From a virus: 26,784 bases of DNA. Each line of letters starts with the position of its first letter. The stretch's first letter is position 1. The notes under the pieces are model-generated. The model did not search any database, had not been told where the DNA came from, and saw only the letters and a list, made by a program, of their open reading frames with translations. Positions 9,525 through 16,865 of the stretch are shown piece after piece. The position numbers were made by a program, and so were the translations under genes. The DNA is taken from positions 1 to 26,784 of IMG/VR virus record IMGVR_UViG_3300029787_000271, one strand, 5' to 3'.

Positions 9525-10196
9525 CTATCGAAGATAACTTGTATGATCGAACCCCTCTACCTCTTTAAACGGAGATACAACTTTGTCTCCCCCTCCGACT
9601 AAGGTTATAGCCTGTAAGGTGTCGGGATGTGATTCCAATTCAGCCACTTTATTCAACTCCTCTTCGTCTAGCACACGCATCGGACGAAATCGAAGCCTTG
9701 GTATGTAACCGTCCTTTTCAAAACCCATTCTGGTTACAACCGTTATCGCAGAGGTATTGTATTCGTTTAAATGTCTAGCATAGTTCTGCATCGACATCCA
9801 TCCGCTACCCGCAGGGCCAAATAGGCTAGTGGCAGGTAGTTGAATCTGAAATACCTCTTCCAAGTTATCCTCCAATACGACTGCAATACGCTGTGAATAT
9901 TTACACGCTCTTGCATTGTTACCTCCAGACCCTTTTATGTTGTGTGGGCAATCGATACAACGAGTCGCCTGTCTATGCACGCTAGGTACATCTGGGTCAG
10001 GTCTTTGTGTATCGGATGACCAACAAACAGGTGCTGTCGGCTTATTAGGATCGTATTGGTTTGCATAATATATTCTGGAAACTCTACCCGCGTTCACGAT
10101 CACCGCATCTAAAGTATCAGAATCAAATATATGCGTTTCAGTCCCGTCGATAACTTTACGGAACTTGCCTTCCCTTAATGAAATACGAGCAGTCAT
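9525..10196 (-). CDS. Conserved phage protein with putative zinc-binding cysteines
   Basis: 223 residues with four cysteines, C58, C80, C83 and C98, in the pattern C-x21-CxxC-x14-C around a KGSGGNNARACKYSQRIAVV segment, then FQIQLPATSLFGP. This is a recognisable conserved phage family with no function known to me; the Cys spacing suggests a structural zinc site. The ATG overlaps the stop of the HTH gene (TAATG), so the two are translationally coupled. Its fixed place just upstream of the ssDNA-binding protein suggests a role in DNA metabolism. Confidence 0.7.
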   Translation of the reverse strand: MTARISLREGKFRKVIDGTETHIFDSDTLDAVIVNAGRVSRIYYANQYDPNKPTAPVCWSSDTQRPDPDVPSVHRQATRCIDCPHNIKGSGGNNARACKYSQRIAVVLEDNLEEVFQIQLPATSLFGPAGSGWMSMQNYARHLNEYNTSAITVVTRMGFEKDGYIPRLRFRPMRVLDEEELNKVAELESHPDTLQAITLVGGGDKVVSPFKEVEGFDHTSYLR

Positions 10197-10465
10197 TAGA
10201 AATCTTTATCCAAGTCTTCTAATACTTCTTGTGGATCGACTTCATTAACTGCTTCTTCAAGCATGGGTTCTTCTTTTGCTTTCGGCTGTTCGCCTAACAG
10301 TGCATCCGATATGAGGTTCAATTCAAACCTAAAGGTCTTACCGACTTTAATGTAAGTATGTTCAGGTATGCTACCGTTTCGTATCCATGCTCTGACGGTG
10401 GATTCAGATACTTTAAAATGATCTGCCACCTTCTTTATTTCAACAAACTCTCGTTCTTCAGACAT
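10196..10465 (-). CDS. Excisionase/MerR-type helix-turn-helix protein
   Basis: Residues 8-50 form a winged-helix DNA-binding domain of the excisionase/MerR-like type (KKVADHFKVSESTVRAWIRN then IPEHTYIKVGKTFRF). The remaining 40 residues are acidic (EEPMLEEAVNEVDPQEVLED). The start overlaps the preceding gene's stop (TAATG) and its own stop overlaps the next start, so it is embedded in a coupled cluster. With no integrase visible it need not be a true excisionase. It is one candidate to bind the palindromes at the right of the window, though nothing in the sequence links them directly. Confidence 0.75.
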   Translation of the reverse strand: MSEEREFVEIKKVADHFKVSESTVRAWIRNGSIPEHTYIKVGKTFRFELNLISDALLGEQPKAKEEPMLEEAVNEVDPQEVLEDLDKDF

Positions 10466-10869
10466 TATGCCCCCTTGGCTTTTCGCACGCCTATCGTGTA
10501 TTCAGAGTTAGACTGAACACCATCAATGGTTGCTTCTGGGTTATCTTCAAAGAACTGTTCTAAATTGTTCTGGTGAATCCGTGCTTGTAGTAATTCAGGG
10601 TTGCCTGTTTCCTTAATAAAGTCATAGACCTTACCCCAATCGCTAACAAAGTAATTCCTTTTCACTGAACGATAGAAAGTCCCTGCCTCCGTCTTAACGC
10701 TCTTAGCCCCTGTTTCATTGCAATGGTCAAGAAAAGCCTTCTTTATAACGTCCTGTTGACGTTCAAGTTTTCCGTCTTCTTCTTCCCATTCCTTTTTGAG
10801 CTTAGCTCGTTCGGCGCGTATCTTAATGAAGACTTCAGTAGCCTTCGATAGATAGTTAGTATCTCGCAC
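10465..10869 (-). CDS. Conserved phage hypothetical protein with coiled-coil N-terminus
   Basis: The frame is open to a TTG at 10929 that overlaps the SNF2 stop. The GTG at 10869 is preferred because it has a GGAG site six bases upstream and fits the usual beginning of this family. The product starts with a charged coiled coil (IRAERAKLKKEWEEEDGKLERQ), then TEAGTFYRSVKRNYFVSDW and RIHQNNLEQFFEDNP. I recognise the pattern as a widespread phage family of unknown function. Its stop overlaps the ATG of the HTH gene. If the TTG is used the protein is 154 instead of 134 residues. Confidence 0.65.
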   Translation of the reverse strand: MRDTNYLSKATEVFIKIRAERAKLKKEWEEEDGKLERQQDVIKKAFLDHCNETGAKSVKTEAGTFYRSVKRNYFVSDWGKVYDFIKETGNPELLQARIHQNNLEQFFEDNPEATIDGVQSNSEYTIGVRKAKGA

Positions 10870-10921
10870 ACAAATCTCCGTACTTTGTGGTTGGAAACCG
10901 AGTATAGTGGTATCCAATATG

Positions 10922-12457
10922 TTATACAAGTATTTCTTTGTATAAATCTATCATTTTTGTGTGTACGTCTATTCTATTATCAAGTAATGAGTAAACACGT
11001 TTTTCTATGAAGGAGCCTTCTAGTTGCACCACGGTGCATTTATGGTCTTGCCCCGCTCTATGTACCCTAGCGTTAGCTTGAGCATAAGTTTCTAAAGAAC
11101 TAGTCGGCCCCCACCAAACCACTGTATTTGCAGCAGTTAAAGTAATACCGTGGGCCGCAGCTTGTGGCTGTATGACAAGGACTTGTGGAGAATCGGTTTC
11201 TTGGAATCTTTTGAATATATCGGTGCGTTTATTAACTGATACATCTCCCCTGATTATCTCTGTAGGTATACCGTCCTGTATTAATTTGTTAGTGAGAACG
11301 TCAATAACGTGTTTGAATGGGACAAATACTAATACTTTCTTACTAGATTCATCGATTACTTCTCTAAGTACTTTGTATCTGTGCTTGATATCAAACTCTA
11401 ACGCCTCTCCGTCATCTGTGTATATAGCACCAGAAGCTATTTGCAGTAGCTTGTTCATCTCTACAGCGGCATTTACAGCAGTGATACGTTCTCCCCCTGC
11501 CTGTACTACTAGTTTATTCTTTAGTTCGTTGTAATATTTCTTCTGTTGCCGTGTCATTTCTACCGTTCGTTTGGTGTAGATCATGTCAGGTAGGTCAAGA
11601 CACTCTTCTTTTGTAAATCGTATGGCTGGTTGTAAAGACTTAAATACAGTATCAGTAGCATCTGGTCTTGGGAGCCATTTAAAATTAGTTATCTTGTACA
11701 TAACCATGTCCCTAAATGCGCTAAAGAAACGCGGTACAGAGTTAGGGTTAATTAATTTAGCTAGACCAAAGGCATCTAGTGGTGATTGAGCAGCGGGGGT
11801 TCCTGTCATCATCCACAGCCATGTGTTAGGCGTGACTAGTTTATTAAGAACTTTCCACCGTCTAGTCTGTACGTTTTTATAGTGGGTAGCTTCATCTGCG
11901 ATTATTAAATCAAACCCACCGTTTGCTATTGCATCGGCTACTATCTCCACACCGTCATAATTAATTACTATAAACTCTGCACCACCTTCTATTATTTGTT
12001 TGCGTTTATCAGAGGAACCGTAAGCGATATCCACAGAACGGTGCATTGCAAAGGTAAACAAATCTTTTCGCCACGCTGAATCCATAATAGATAGAGGGCA
12101 TATGACTAGGACGCGGTTAATACGGCCTTGGTTCATAAGGTAGTCTGCGGCCCATATCGCACTAGCGGTCTTGCCTGTACCCTGCTCGTTAAAGCAGAAC
12201 GCACGTTTATTCATGGTAAGAAAAGAGGATGTGGTTTTCTGATGGTCGAAAGGTTTGTGTTTACCTGTCCACTTATACTGCCCTTCGATGGGAGATGGGA
12301 CTTTTATGTTAAGGTTTTTTAATACGTGCGACTCGTCAACTCCCCAGTTCACCAGTACTTTGTTTCCTGATAATCTCTTACTCTTAGGTATGATATCCGT
12401 TACTTTTTCCGGGTCACGTAGGTTTAATAGTATTGCCCTGTTATCTATCACCCGCAT
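10922..12457 (-). CDS. SNF2-family DEAD/DEAH helicase
   Basis: 511 residues with the full SNF2 motif set: Walker A EQGTGKT (91-97), DEAT box in LIIADEATHYKN (188-191), motif III MMTGTP (217-221), and a C-terminal lobe ending with QANARVHRAGQ (motif VI, about 461-471). Phage SNF2 helicases of this short form are thought to act as DNA translocases in replication or recombination. The start has GGAG upstream. It lies between the HNH-like gene and the small conserved proteins, all on the same strand. There is no obvious accessory domain, so it is close to the minimal two-lobe motor. Confidence 0.88.
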   Translation of the reverse strand: MRVIDNRAILLNLRDPEKVTDIIPKSKRLSGNKVLVNWGVDESHVLKNLNIKVPSPIEGQYKWTGKHKPFDHQKTTSSFLTMNKRAFCFNEQGTGKTASAIWAADYLMNQGRINRVLVICPLSIMDSAWRKDLFTFAMHRSVDIAYGSSDKRKQIIEGGAEFIVINYDGVEIVADAIANGGFDLIIADEATHYKNVQTRRWKVLNKLVTPNTWLWMMTGTPAAQSPLDAFGLAKLINPNSVPRFFSAFRDMVMYKITNFKWLPRPDATDTVFKSLQPAIRFTKEECLDLPDMIYTKRTVEMTRQQKKYYNELKNKLVVQAGGERITAVNAAVEMNKLLQIASGAIYTDDGEALEFDIKHRYKVLREVIDESSKKVLVFVPFKHVIDVLTNKLIQDGIPTEIIRGDVSVNKRTDIFKRFQETDSPQVLVIQPQAAAHGITLTAANTVVWWGPTSSLETYAQANARVHRAGQDHKCTVVQLEGSFIEKRVYSLLDNRIDVHTKMIDLYKEILV

Positions 12458-12514
12458 TTACTTCTCCATGCACAAACTTACATCGTAAAGTGGTGTCCAC
12501 AATACGAACTAAAT

Positions 12515-12584
12515 GCCGTCTCTAGTACCCACGGACGGCGCGTGGTGGGTTTGCCCACTAAGGGGATGGGGCTTAGTACTAAGC
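12515..12584. promoter_or_regulatory. Cluster of three dyads between SNF2 and HNH-like genes
   Basis: The 121-bp gap holds GCCGTC (12515-12520)/GACGGC (12534-12539), GTGGG (12545-12549)/CCCAC (12554-12558) with a 4-base loop, and a perfect 14-bp palindrome GCTTAGTACTAAGC (12571-12584) that covers the stop codon of the upstream gene. This much symmetry in a genome whose genes otherwise overlap suggests termination or regulation ahead of the helicase. There is no T tract, so a classical intrinsic terminator is doubtful. Confidence 0.4.
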
Positions 12585-12881
12585 TTTTCTCGTAGTGCGT
12601 TTCTTTGGCTTCTTGCCGTTACGACTACGATTCTTACTTTTACTTTCTATCTTGTACCCATCGGCGTTTGTACCGCCTTTACTTAACATCTTATTGTGAC
12701 TGATATCTCTCCCCTCTCGTCTATCAGCCTTGCCATTATTATCGGCATCTCTTCCCGTCTTATCTACTGCGCGTCTAGCACGTTGCCGCTCCATGCGATC
12801 TTCGTGTTCTCCACGTTTTAATTGGAGTTGATACTCTCTTTTATAGGGTCTGCGTTTGCCTTTACCCGTTCGCTTATACAC
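12579..12881 (-). CDS. Small very basic HNH-like protein
   Basis: Starts at GTG 12881, three bases after the stop of the RecB-like nuclease, with GGGAGG nine bases upstream. The 100-residue product is extremely rich in Arg and Lys. Residues 58-85 (GRDISHNKMLSKGG then KIESKSKNRSR) recall the second half of phage HNH endonucleases (D-x-x-H, then S-x-x-NR). The first His pair is not clear, so it may be an inactive or minimal HNH fold, or just a DNA-binding protein. It is adjacent to two recombination-type enzymes. Confidence 0.6.
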   Translation of the reverse strand: MYKRTGKGKRRPYKREYQLQLKRGEHEDRMERQRARRAVDKTGRDADNNGKADRREGRDISHNKMLSKGGTNADGYKIESKSKNRSRNGKKPKKRTTRKA

Positions 12882-12884
12882 TTG

Positions 12885-13556
12885 TTAGTTCCTCCCGTTG
12901 TGTGGACACTCCACCACTACACAATGGTTGCGGCATAATCCACTCGGTTTAGGGTTCCATACGTCATTATCGTATGCCAACTGCATAGTTGTAAAATCAG
13001 AAAGCCATTTTTCCCACATATCTTCAGCACTTTCTGAACTATACGTATCCTTTATAAATGCTTCTGCTAATACAAACAGTAACCCTGCTCTAACTTCTTT
13101 CACAAAAGGAAAGTGTTTAAACGTAGCCAAAGCCATCAACTCTAGCTGTCCTTTATCTGCATACTTGGCAGACTTGCCTGTTTTGTAGTCAACAACCCAA
13201 GCTAACCCTTCTTCGACATCTATTATCAAGAGGTCTACTATTCCGCGCCACCATACGCCTTCAGCCCTAAATCCACAAGGGTCTAGCTTTTCAGTAAGCC
13301 CCATCCTATGTTCGCAAAGCTTGTCTCCTTTCTTTGCGTTTAAAACATCTAACGCATCTTTAGCAAATAAGAACTTTCTAGGTAATTCCTTATCATCACG
13401 TATGTATTCTTCTGCTGCTCGATGGAATTCGTTGCCGTAGTTCATCGCAAAACTAATAGGCTCTTTGTAATCCTTAACGACTTTCAAGTGGTAAAACTGT
13501 TTAGGGCATTGCTCGAAAGACTTTATCCTACTGTACGACCAAGGTGCTGCACTCAT
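12885..13556 (-). CDS. RecB/Cas4/AddB-like PD-(D/E)XK nuclease with Fe-S cysteines
   Basis: 223 residues. The nuclease motifs are GNEFHRAAE (H45), GIVDLLIID (D108), VVDYKTGK (D123, K125) and GQLELMALA (Q137). One N-terminal cysteine (C17, in FEQCPKQFYH) and three C-terminal ones (C208, C212, C217) reproduce the split four-cysteine arrangement that holds a 4Fe-4S cluster in Cas4 and AddB. It should be an exonuclease processing DNA ends for recombination or replication. No Cas1 or Cas2 is nearby, so a CRISPR role is not suggested. Its ATG overlaps the stop of the 48-residue gene upstream. Confidence 0.85.
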   Translation of the reverse strand: MSAAPWSYSRIKSFEQCPKQFYHLKVVKDYKEPISFAMNYGNEFHRAAEEYIRDDKELPRKFLFAKDALDVLNAKKGDKLCEHRMGLTEKLDPCGFRAEGVWWRGIVDLLIIDVEEGLAWVVDYKTGKSAKYADKGQLELMALATFKHFPFVKEVRAGLLFVLAEAFIKDTYSSESAEDMWEKWLSDFTTMQLAYDNDVWNPKPSGLCRNHCVVVECPHNGRN

Positions 13557-13699
13557 ATATGTATCTTATTCATTATGATTATGTAGTCCTGCGGCGGTAT
13601 CTGTAGTTGAGTACACACCTGAAGCTGTTTAGAAGTCATCTTATCAACCGCAGTTTGTACCTGCTTCTTTCTCTTTTTAAGGTAAAAATCGTTACTCAC
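13553..13699 (-). CDS. Small protein, 48 aa, GTG start
   Basis: Begins with GTG at 13699, inside the end of the preceding gene (8-base overlap), with AGGGG five bases upstream, and ends in TGA overlapping the ATG of the RecB-like nuclease. The product is Lys-rich at the start (KKRKKQVQTAVDKM) and ends IPPQDYIIIMNKIHI. It is overlooked if only long frames are considered, but overlaps at both ends and a strong ribosome site make it convincing. No function is recognised. Confidence 0.65.
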   Translation of the reverse strand: MSNDFYLKKRKKQVQTAVDKMTSKQLQVCTQLQIPPQDYIIIMNKIHI

Positions 13700-13919
13700 T
13701 GTGTCCCCTGTCGTTAAAAGCTTTTAACTCTTCTTTGTTAGAAATCCAAAATATGTCTTTTCCTAACGTAATATCATGGATAGTTTTCACTATAGCAAGA
13801 TCAATATTAGGAAAGTTCTTTACGTGCGTTTCTTTAGCTTCGTAAGCATCCTGTATTGAATCGTAGTGCCCGTCTATAAAAGGTGTTCCCAAAAACAATA
13901 TGTCATATTTACTATTCAT
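13692..13919 (-). CDS. Hypothetical protein, 75 aa
   Basis: ATG at 13919 overlaps the polymerase stop (ATGA), indicating coupled translation. The product (KYDILFLGTPFIDGHYDSIQ ... DIFWISNKEEL) has a compact alpha/beta look, without recognisable catalytic motifs, signal peptide or membrane segment. I do not recognise the family. Its position between the polymerase and the nuclease cluster suggests an accessory in DNA metabolism, by context only. Confidence 0.6.
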   Translation of the reverse strand: MNSKYDILFLGTPFIDGHYDSIQDAYEAKETHVKNFPNIDLAIVKTIHDITLGKDIFWISNKEELKAFNDRGHSE

Positions 13920-15742
13920 TCACATTCTCCATAAGACCTTCCCACAAAAGCCTCGCAATCCAAAGGTAATCCTTCGGCCCAATCTGGAACCCAACGCATA
14001 TACATCTCTATGTCTTGCTTCGCTTGTTCTGCATCGTCCTCCTTGACACAGCATACAATCGAGTCATGTACAGTCAGTGCTACACGATAATGCTTTGCTA
14101 TCTTTAGCATCTGTTCTGCAATTATGCAGCGGGCTAACGCTTGGCACGCGTTCTCCACAAACTTACCGCCATATATCTTGGCGCGTCCATTCCTTCTTTT
14201 ATATGTATACTCCACACCTCTGGAGTCATTGACCCCCTCTAAATCGTCGTATCGCATAAGTAATCCAGACGGAAGGCGCACTGCTGATAAGTTACCAACA
14301 GGCTCCAATACTCTCGGTACACCGATTGACTTCTCTTGACCTTTAGCTAACTCCTTAATCATAAGCTGTGCCTCTTGCCATAGACCACTTATCTCTGCAT
14401 TAGCTTCTCGGTAAACTTGTATAACCCGCCGTGCTTCCGCAATGTCTATTTCAAATCCGAAAGTAGCCATCTGTGATTGGAACTTAACCGCGCCCATACC
14501 GTATCCACTACCTAATATTGTGGTCTTACCAACAAAGCGTTCGTCTTTCGTAACTTCTGATTCGTCTTTATCGTATATACGAGAAGCCATCTTTACATAG
14601 ACATCCTCTCCGTCACGAAACGAAGATACTAAATCATCTTGTCCTGCTAACCACGCAAGTACTCTTGCCTCTATTTGAGCAGAGTCACAGTCAATCAAAA
14701 CACAGCCGTCGGGGGCTAGTATGCTTTTCTTTAAGACCTTACCGTCAAGTCCACGGCTCGGTAAGTTTTGTAGGTTGATTTTGTCATCACCACCCCATCG
14801 ACCTGTATGTGCGGCATAGTATCGCACTGGTGCGGGCAATAAACCGCGTCTGGATATGTCGATAAATCTTTGAGTCCGGGTTTCCTCTATGGTGCTTTTG
14901 TTACCAAGCCGCGCTGCTACTAAAGCTTGTACATCAATGGAGGAGTGTTCCTGTAACGCTTTGAACCCTTCGTCAGTCTTAGCAAATGCGTAGGCTTCTT
15001 TACCTGTAGTGGGGCTTATCTTGGTAGGAGGGACTACGCCGTGTTTCTTCAATAGTTCGGCAAACTTATCGTTACTCATCAACGATTCTTTACTAGTCCC
15101 TGCTTCTATGAGCAGCGTGTCCTTTCTATCTCGTATGTCCATAAGGTGTTGCTCTAGCAAACCCATATCTAAATCTAGTACAGGTTCGATAAACATACGT
15201 AGTGTGGTGTCAATCACCTTAAGTTCTTGTCTAGGGTAGCCAGCCGCCATGATAGAGAACAGCTTGTAAGTCAGTTCAACATCGTTAATACAGTAGTCGC
15301 CGTACTTATCGAGGCTCTTCTCACTAAACTCTTCTCGACGCTTACCCATCGCATCGACCACTTCCGTACCCTTTTCACCGATATTATAACGCTGCGCTAG
15401 TGCAGCTAGACTACCGCCAACCTCTACACCGTGCAGACTTCTAGCCATACATAATGTATCGGCCCAAACCTTCGGGCGTATATCGAATAGCCAAGATAGT
15501 ATCGCGCCATCGAACATGGTGTTATGTGCAAGCACCATACTGTTAGCCCAATCAAATTCGTGTAGGTATTCTTTAGTCTGCTCGAATGTACCGCTCGCCC
15601 ACTCCGCGTACCCATCGTTTACTTTTATACCCACGCCTACTACTTCAAAGCGACGATCACGTACGTATTCTTCTGTGGTAAGTTTGCTTAGTGAGAAGTC
15701 CTTACTGTAAAAGGTCTCAAAGTCTATTGTTATTAGATCCAC
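13916..15742 (-). CDS. Family A DNA polymerase with 3'-5' exonuclease (Leu762 type)
   Basis: The GTG at 15742 (VDLITIDFET) is chosen because GGAAG lies seven bases upstream and the exonuclease domain begins at once; the longer frame to TTG 15823 adds a non-conserved leader overlapping the upstream gene. Of 608 residues, the exonuclease motifs are D7/E9 (TIDFET), N74/D78 (HNTMFD) and Y150/D154. Polymerase motif A is D353-SAQIE358, motif B R402-xxx-K406-xxx-L410-G-xx-Y414, and motif C HDS (559-561) instead of the usual HDE. L410 corresponds to E. coli residue 762. A RYYAAHTGRWGG segment (308-318) supports the assignment. This is the replicative polymerase. Confidence 0.93.
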   Translation of the reverse strand: MDLITIDFETFYSKDFSLSKLTTEEYVRDRRFEVVGVGIKVNDGYAEWASGTFEQTKEYLHEFDWANSMVLAHNTMFDGAILSWLFDIRPKVWADTLCMARSLHGVEVGGSLAALAQRYNIGEKGTEVVDAMGKRREEFSEKSLDKYGDYCINDVELTYKLFSIMAAGYPRQELKVIDTTLRMFIEPVLDLDMGLLEQHLMDIRDRKDTLLIEAGTSKESLMSNDKFAELLKKHGVVPPTKISPTTGKEAYAFAKTDEGFKALQEHSSIDVQALVAARLGNKSTIEETRTQRFIDISRRGLLPAPVRYYAAHTGRWGGDDKINLQNLPSRGLDGKVLKKSILAPDGCVLIDCDSAQIEARVLAWLAGQDDLVSSFRDGEDVYVKMASRIYDKDESEVTKDERFVGKTTILGSGYGMGAVKFQSQMATFGFEIDIAEARRVIQVYREANAEISGLWQEAQLMIKELAKGQEKSIGVPRVLEPVGNLSAVRLPSGLLMRYDDLEGVNDSRGVEYTYKRRNGRAKIYGGKFVENACQALARCIIAEQMLKIAKHYRVALTVHDSIVCCVKEDDAEQAKQDIEMYMRWVPDWAEGLPLDCEAFVGRSYGECE

Positions 15743-15776
15743 GTTATTTCTTCCCGTAGTGTTTGCATTAATCGCA

Positions 15777-15959
15777 CTATTTCTTTTCGTGGTTGTTAAC
15801 AACCAAGTAGTGTGTCTTAGCAAAGAATTTACGAGACCTAGTTAAGTTCCTCAGTTGAGAGACTGTAGTATCTACCTGTTCAATCTCCCCACCCTTCCTC
15901 AAGAACTCTGCCACTTGGTCGTCTAGTTCTTTACTTTGTTCCTGTTTTGTCTTACTCAT
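15777..15959 (-). CDS. Small phage protein, 60 aa
   Basis: The ATG at 15959 (MSKTKQEQ) has TTGAGG nine bases upstream, so it is preferred to the in-frame TTG at 15974, which is part of that same site. The product has a charged helix with AEFLRKGGEIEQV, a pattern found in small conserved phage proteins, then a basic C-terminus (LRNLTRSRKFF). Function unknown. Its Shine-Dalgarno is made from the last words of the pentanucleotide array, so the array forms its leader. It ends 35 bases before the polymerase start. Confidence 0.6.
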   Translation of the reverse strand: MSKTKQEQSKELDDQVAEFLRKGGEIEQVDTTVSQLRNLTRSRKFFAKTHYLVVNNHEKK

Positions 15960-15968
15960 TTTTAATAA

Positions 15969-16361
15969 CCTCAACGTACCTTACCGAAACTCACCTAACG
16001 AAAACTCAACTCAACACGATACACCACACCTGCCAAACCACACACCGCCTTGACCCGCCGCAATCCACCTGAACCGAACCCACCAAACCTGCCAAACCTC
16101 GTCATACCACAACCTTAACTAAACCGACCTAGCCTCGCCTCACCATACCTGCCACACCGAAACGGAACTAAACGTAACACAACACGCCTAACACCAACGC
16201 ACCTTACCTGCCAAATCATGCCCCAGCCTAACCCACCAAAACCTTACAAATCCAAACCGACCTGACCACACCTGCCTTACCTTACCTAACCGCAACCGAA
16301 CCCAACGTACCGGAACTCGCCTTATCACACCTGCCAAACCAAACCGCATCCAGACCAAGCC
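15969..16361 (-). repeat. Pentanucleotide array: GKYNN words punctuated by six GGCA words
   Basis: Read on the minus strand, all 393 bases divide into 5-nt words of pattern G-[G/T]-[T/C]-N-N, apart from two 6-nt words and six GGCA words. By hand count there are 73 words: 68 begin with G, 68 have G or T second, 71 have T or C third, and all 16 dinucleotides occur in the last two positions. The GGCA words lie at 16332-16335, 16273-16276, 16209-16212, 16150-16153, 16090-16093 and 16031-16034. They are 59, 64, 59, 60 and 59 apart: 4 + 11x5, 4 + 12x5, and one 60 from a single 6-nt word. GGCA is usually followed by GGTGT or similar and preceded by GGTTT. Middle words differ between units. No frame is coding. 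It begins right after the stop of the 166-residue gene and runs into the ribosome site of the 60-residue gene. Confidence 0.9.
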
Positions 16362-16364
16362 AAT

Positions 16365-16865
16365 TTATTTTTTAAGAAACAAACTGATTGGTTCCAAGAC
16401 ATCCGATAACTCAGACAAGGCTTTGTATTTATGTGTAAATGCCTCAAGCTCTTTCTTGGCGTTGTCAACTAACTGTTGTCTACCTTCAGGATCTTTCAAC
16501 ATATCAAACGTGTTAAGCCAGATTCTTTGGGGCTTGCCGCCGCACTCAATCTTTGCTCGTTGAAACAAACGAATCTCTGTAGGTTCAATCTGATCCTCGT
16601 TTAACTTCTCAGTTACCACTACTAAAGACCTTTTGATTTTTTTCTCTGTTATCAATCGGAATTTACTACCCGCTATTTCGTCGTTCCATTCAAAGTCATT
16701 ATGCAAAACAGACTTTGGGCTGCGAGCGTGTTCTACTAAAGAACCATCGGGGGCATAACCCCCGTGGCGTTTATTCAGAGCCTCTATTTCCTTTAGAGCA
16801 GCGTTCGCATCTGCCTTGAAAAAAGACCCCTTTCTCCATTTGACTTCGGTGTAAACAGGTTTCAT
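16365..16865 (-). CDS. Conserved phage hypothetical protein, 166 aa, partner of the RAMP-like protein
   Basis: ATG at 16865 overlaps the stop of the 215-residue gene (ATGA), so the two are co-translated. The N-terminal segment (WRKGSFFKADANAALKEIEAL) is followed by SLVEHARSPKSVLHNDFEW (42-60) and IAGSKFR, which I recognise as a conserved phage and prophage family without known role. The C-terminal half is helical and charged, ending FLKK. The pentanucleotide array begins three bases after its stop codon. Coupling and adjacency suggest that this protein, its upstream partner and the array act together; no catalytic residues can be assigned. Confidence 0.7.
   Translation of the reverse strand: MKPVYTEVKWRKGSFFKADANAALKEIEALNKRHGGYAPDGSLVEHARSPKSVLHNDFEWNDEIAGSKFRLITEKKIKRSLVVVTEKLNEDQIEPTEIRLFQRAKIECGGKPQRIWLNTFDMLKDPEGRQQLVDNAKKELEAFTHKYKALSELSDVLEPISLFLKK

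Noticed and set aside
10196-10465. Evidence of a temperate phage from the excisionase-like HTH protein
   Set aside because: No integrase, attachment site or repressor-like gene is visible; this HTH type is also common in purely regulatory phage proteins. The window cannot decide lifestyle.
15743-15823. TTG-started extension of the polymerase (27 extra residues)
   Set aside because: It overlaps the upstream 60-residue gene, has no ribosome site and is not like polymerase sequence; GTG at 15742 has GGAAG at good distance.
15969-16361. CRISPR array, because GGCA-containing segments recur every about 60 bp with differing material between
   Set aside because: The constant part is only about 10-15 bases and degenerate, there is no palindromic repeat, the material between has strict 5-nt order, and no Cas adaptation genes are present.
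15969-16361. Degenerate protein-coding repeat region
   Set aside because: The period of 5 with 4- and 6-base interruptions does not keep a frame, and stops occur (for example TGATAA on the minus strand after the first GGCA).
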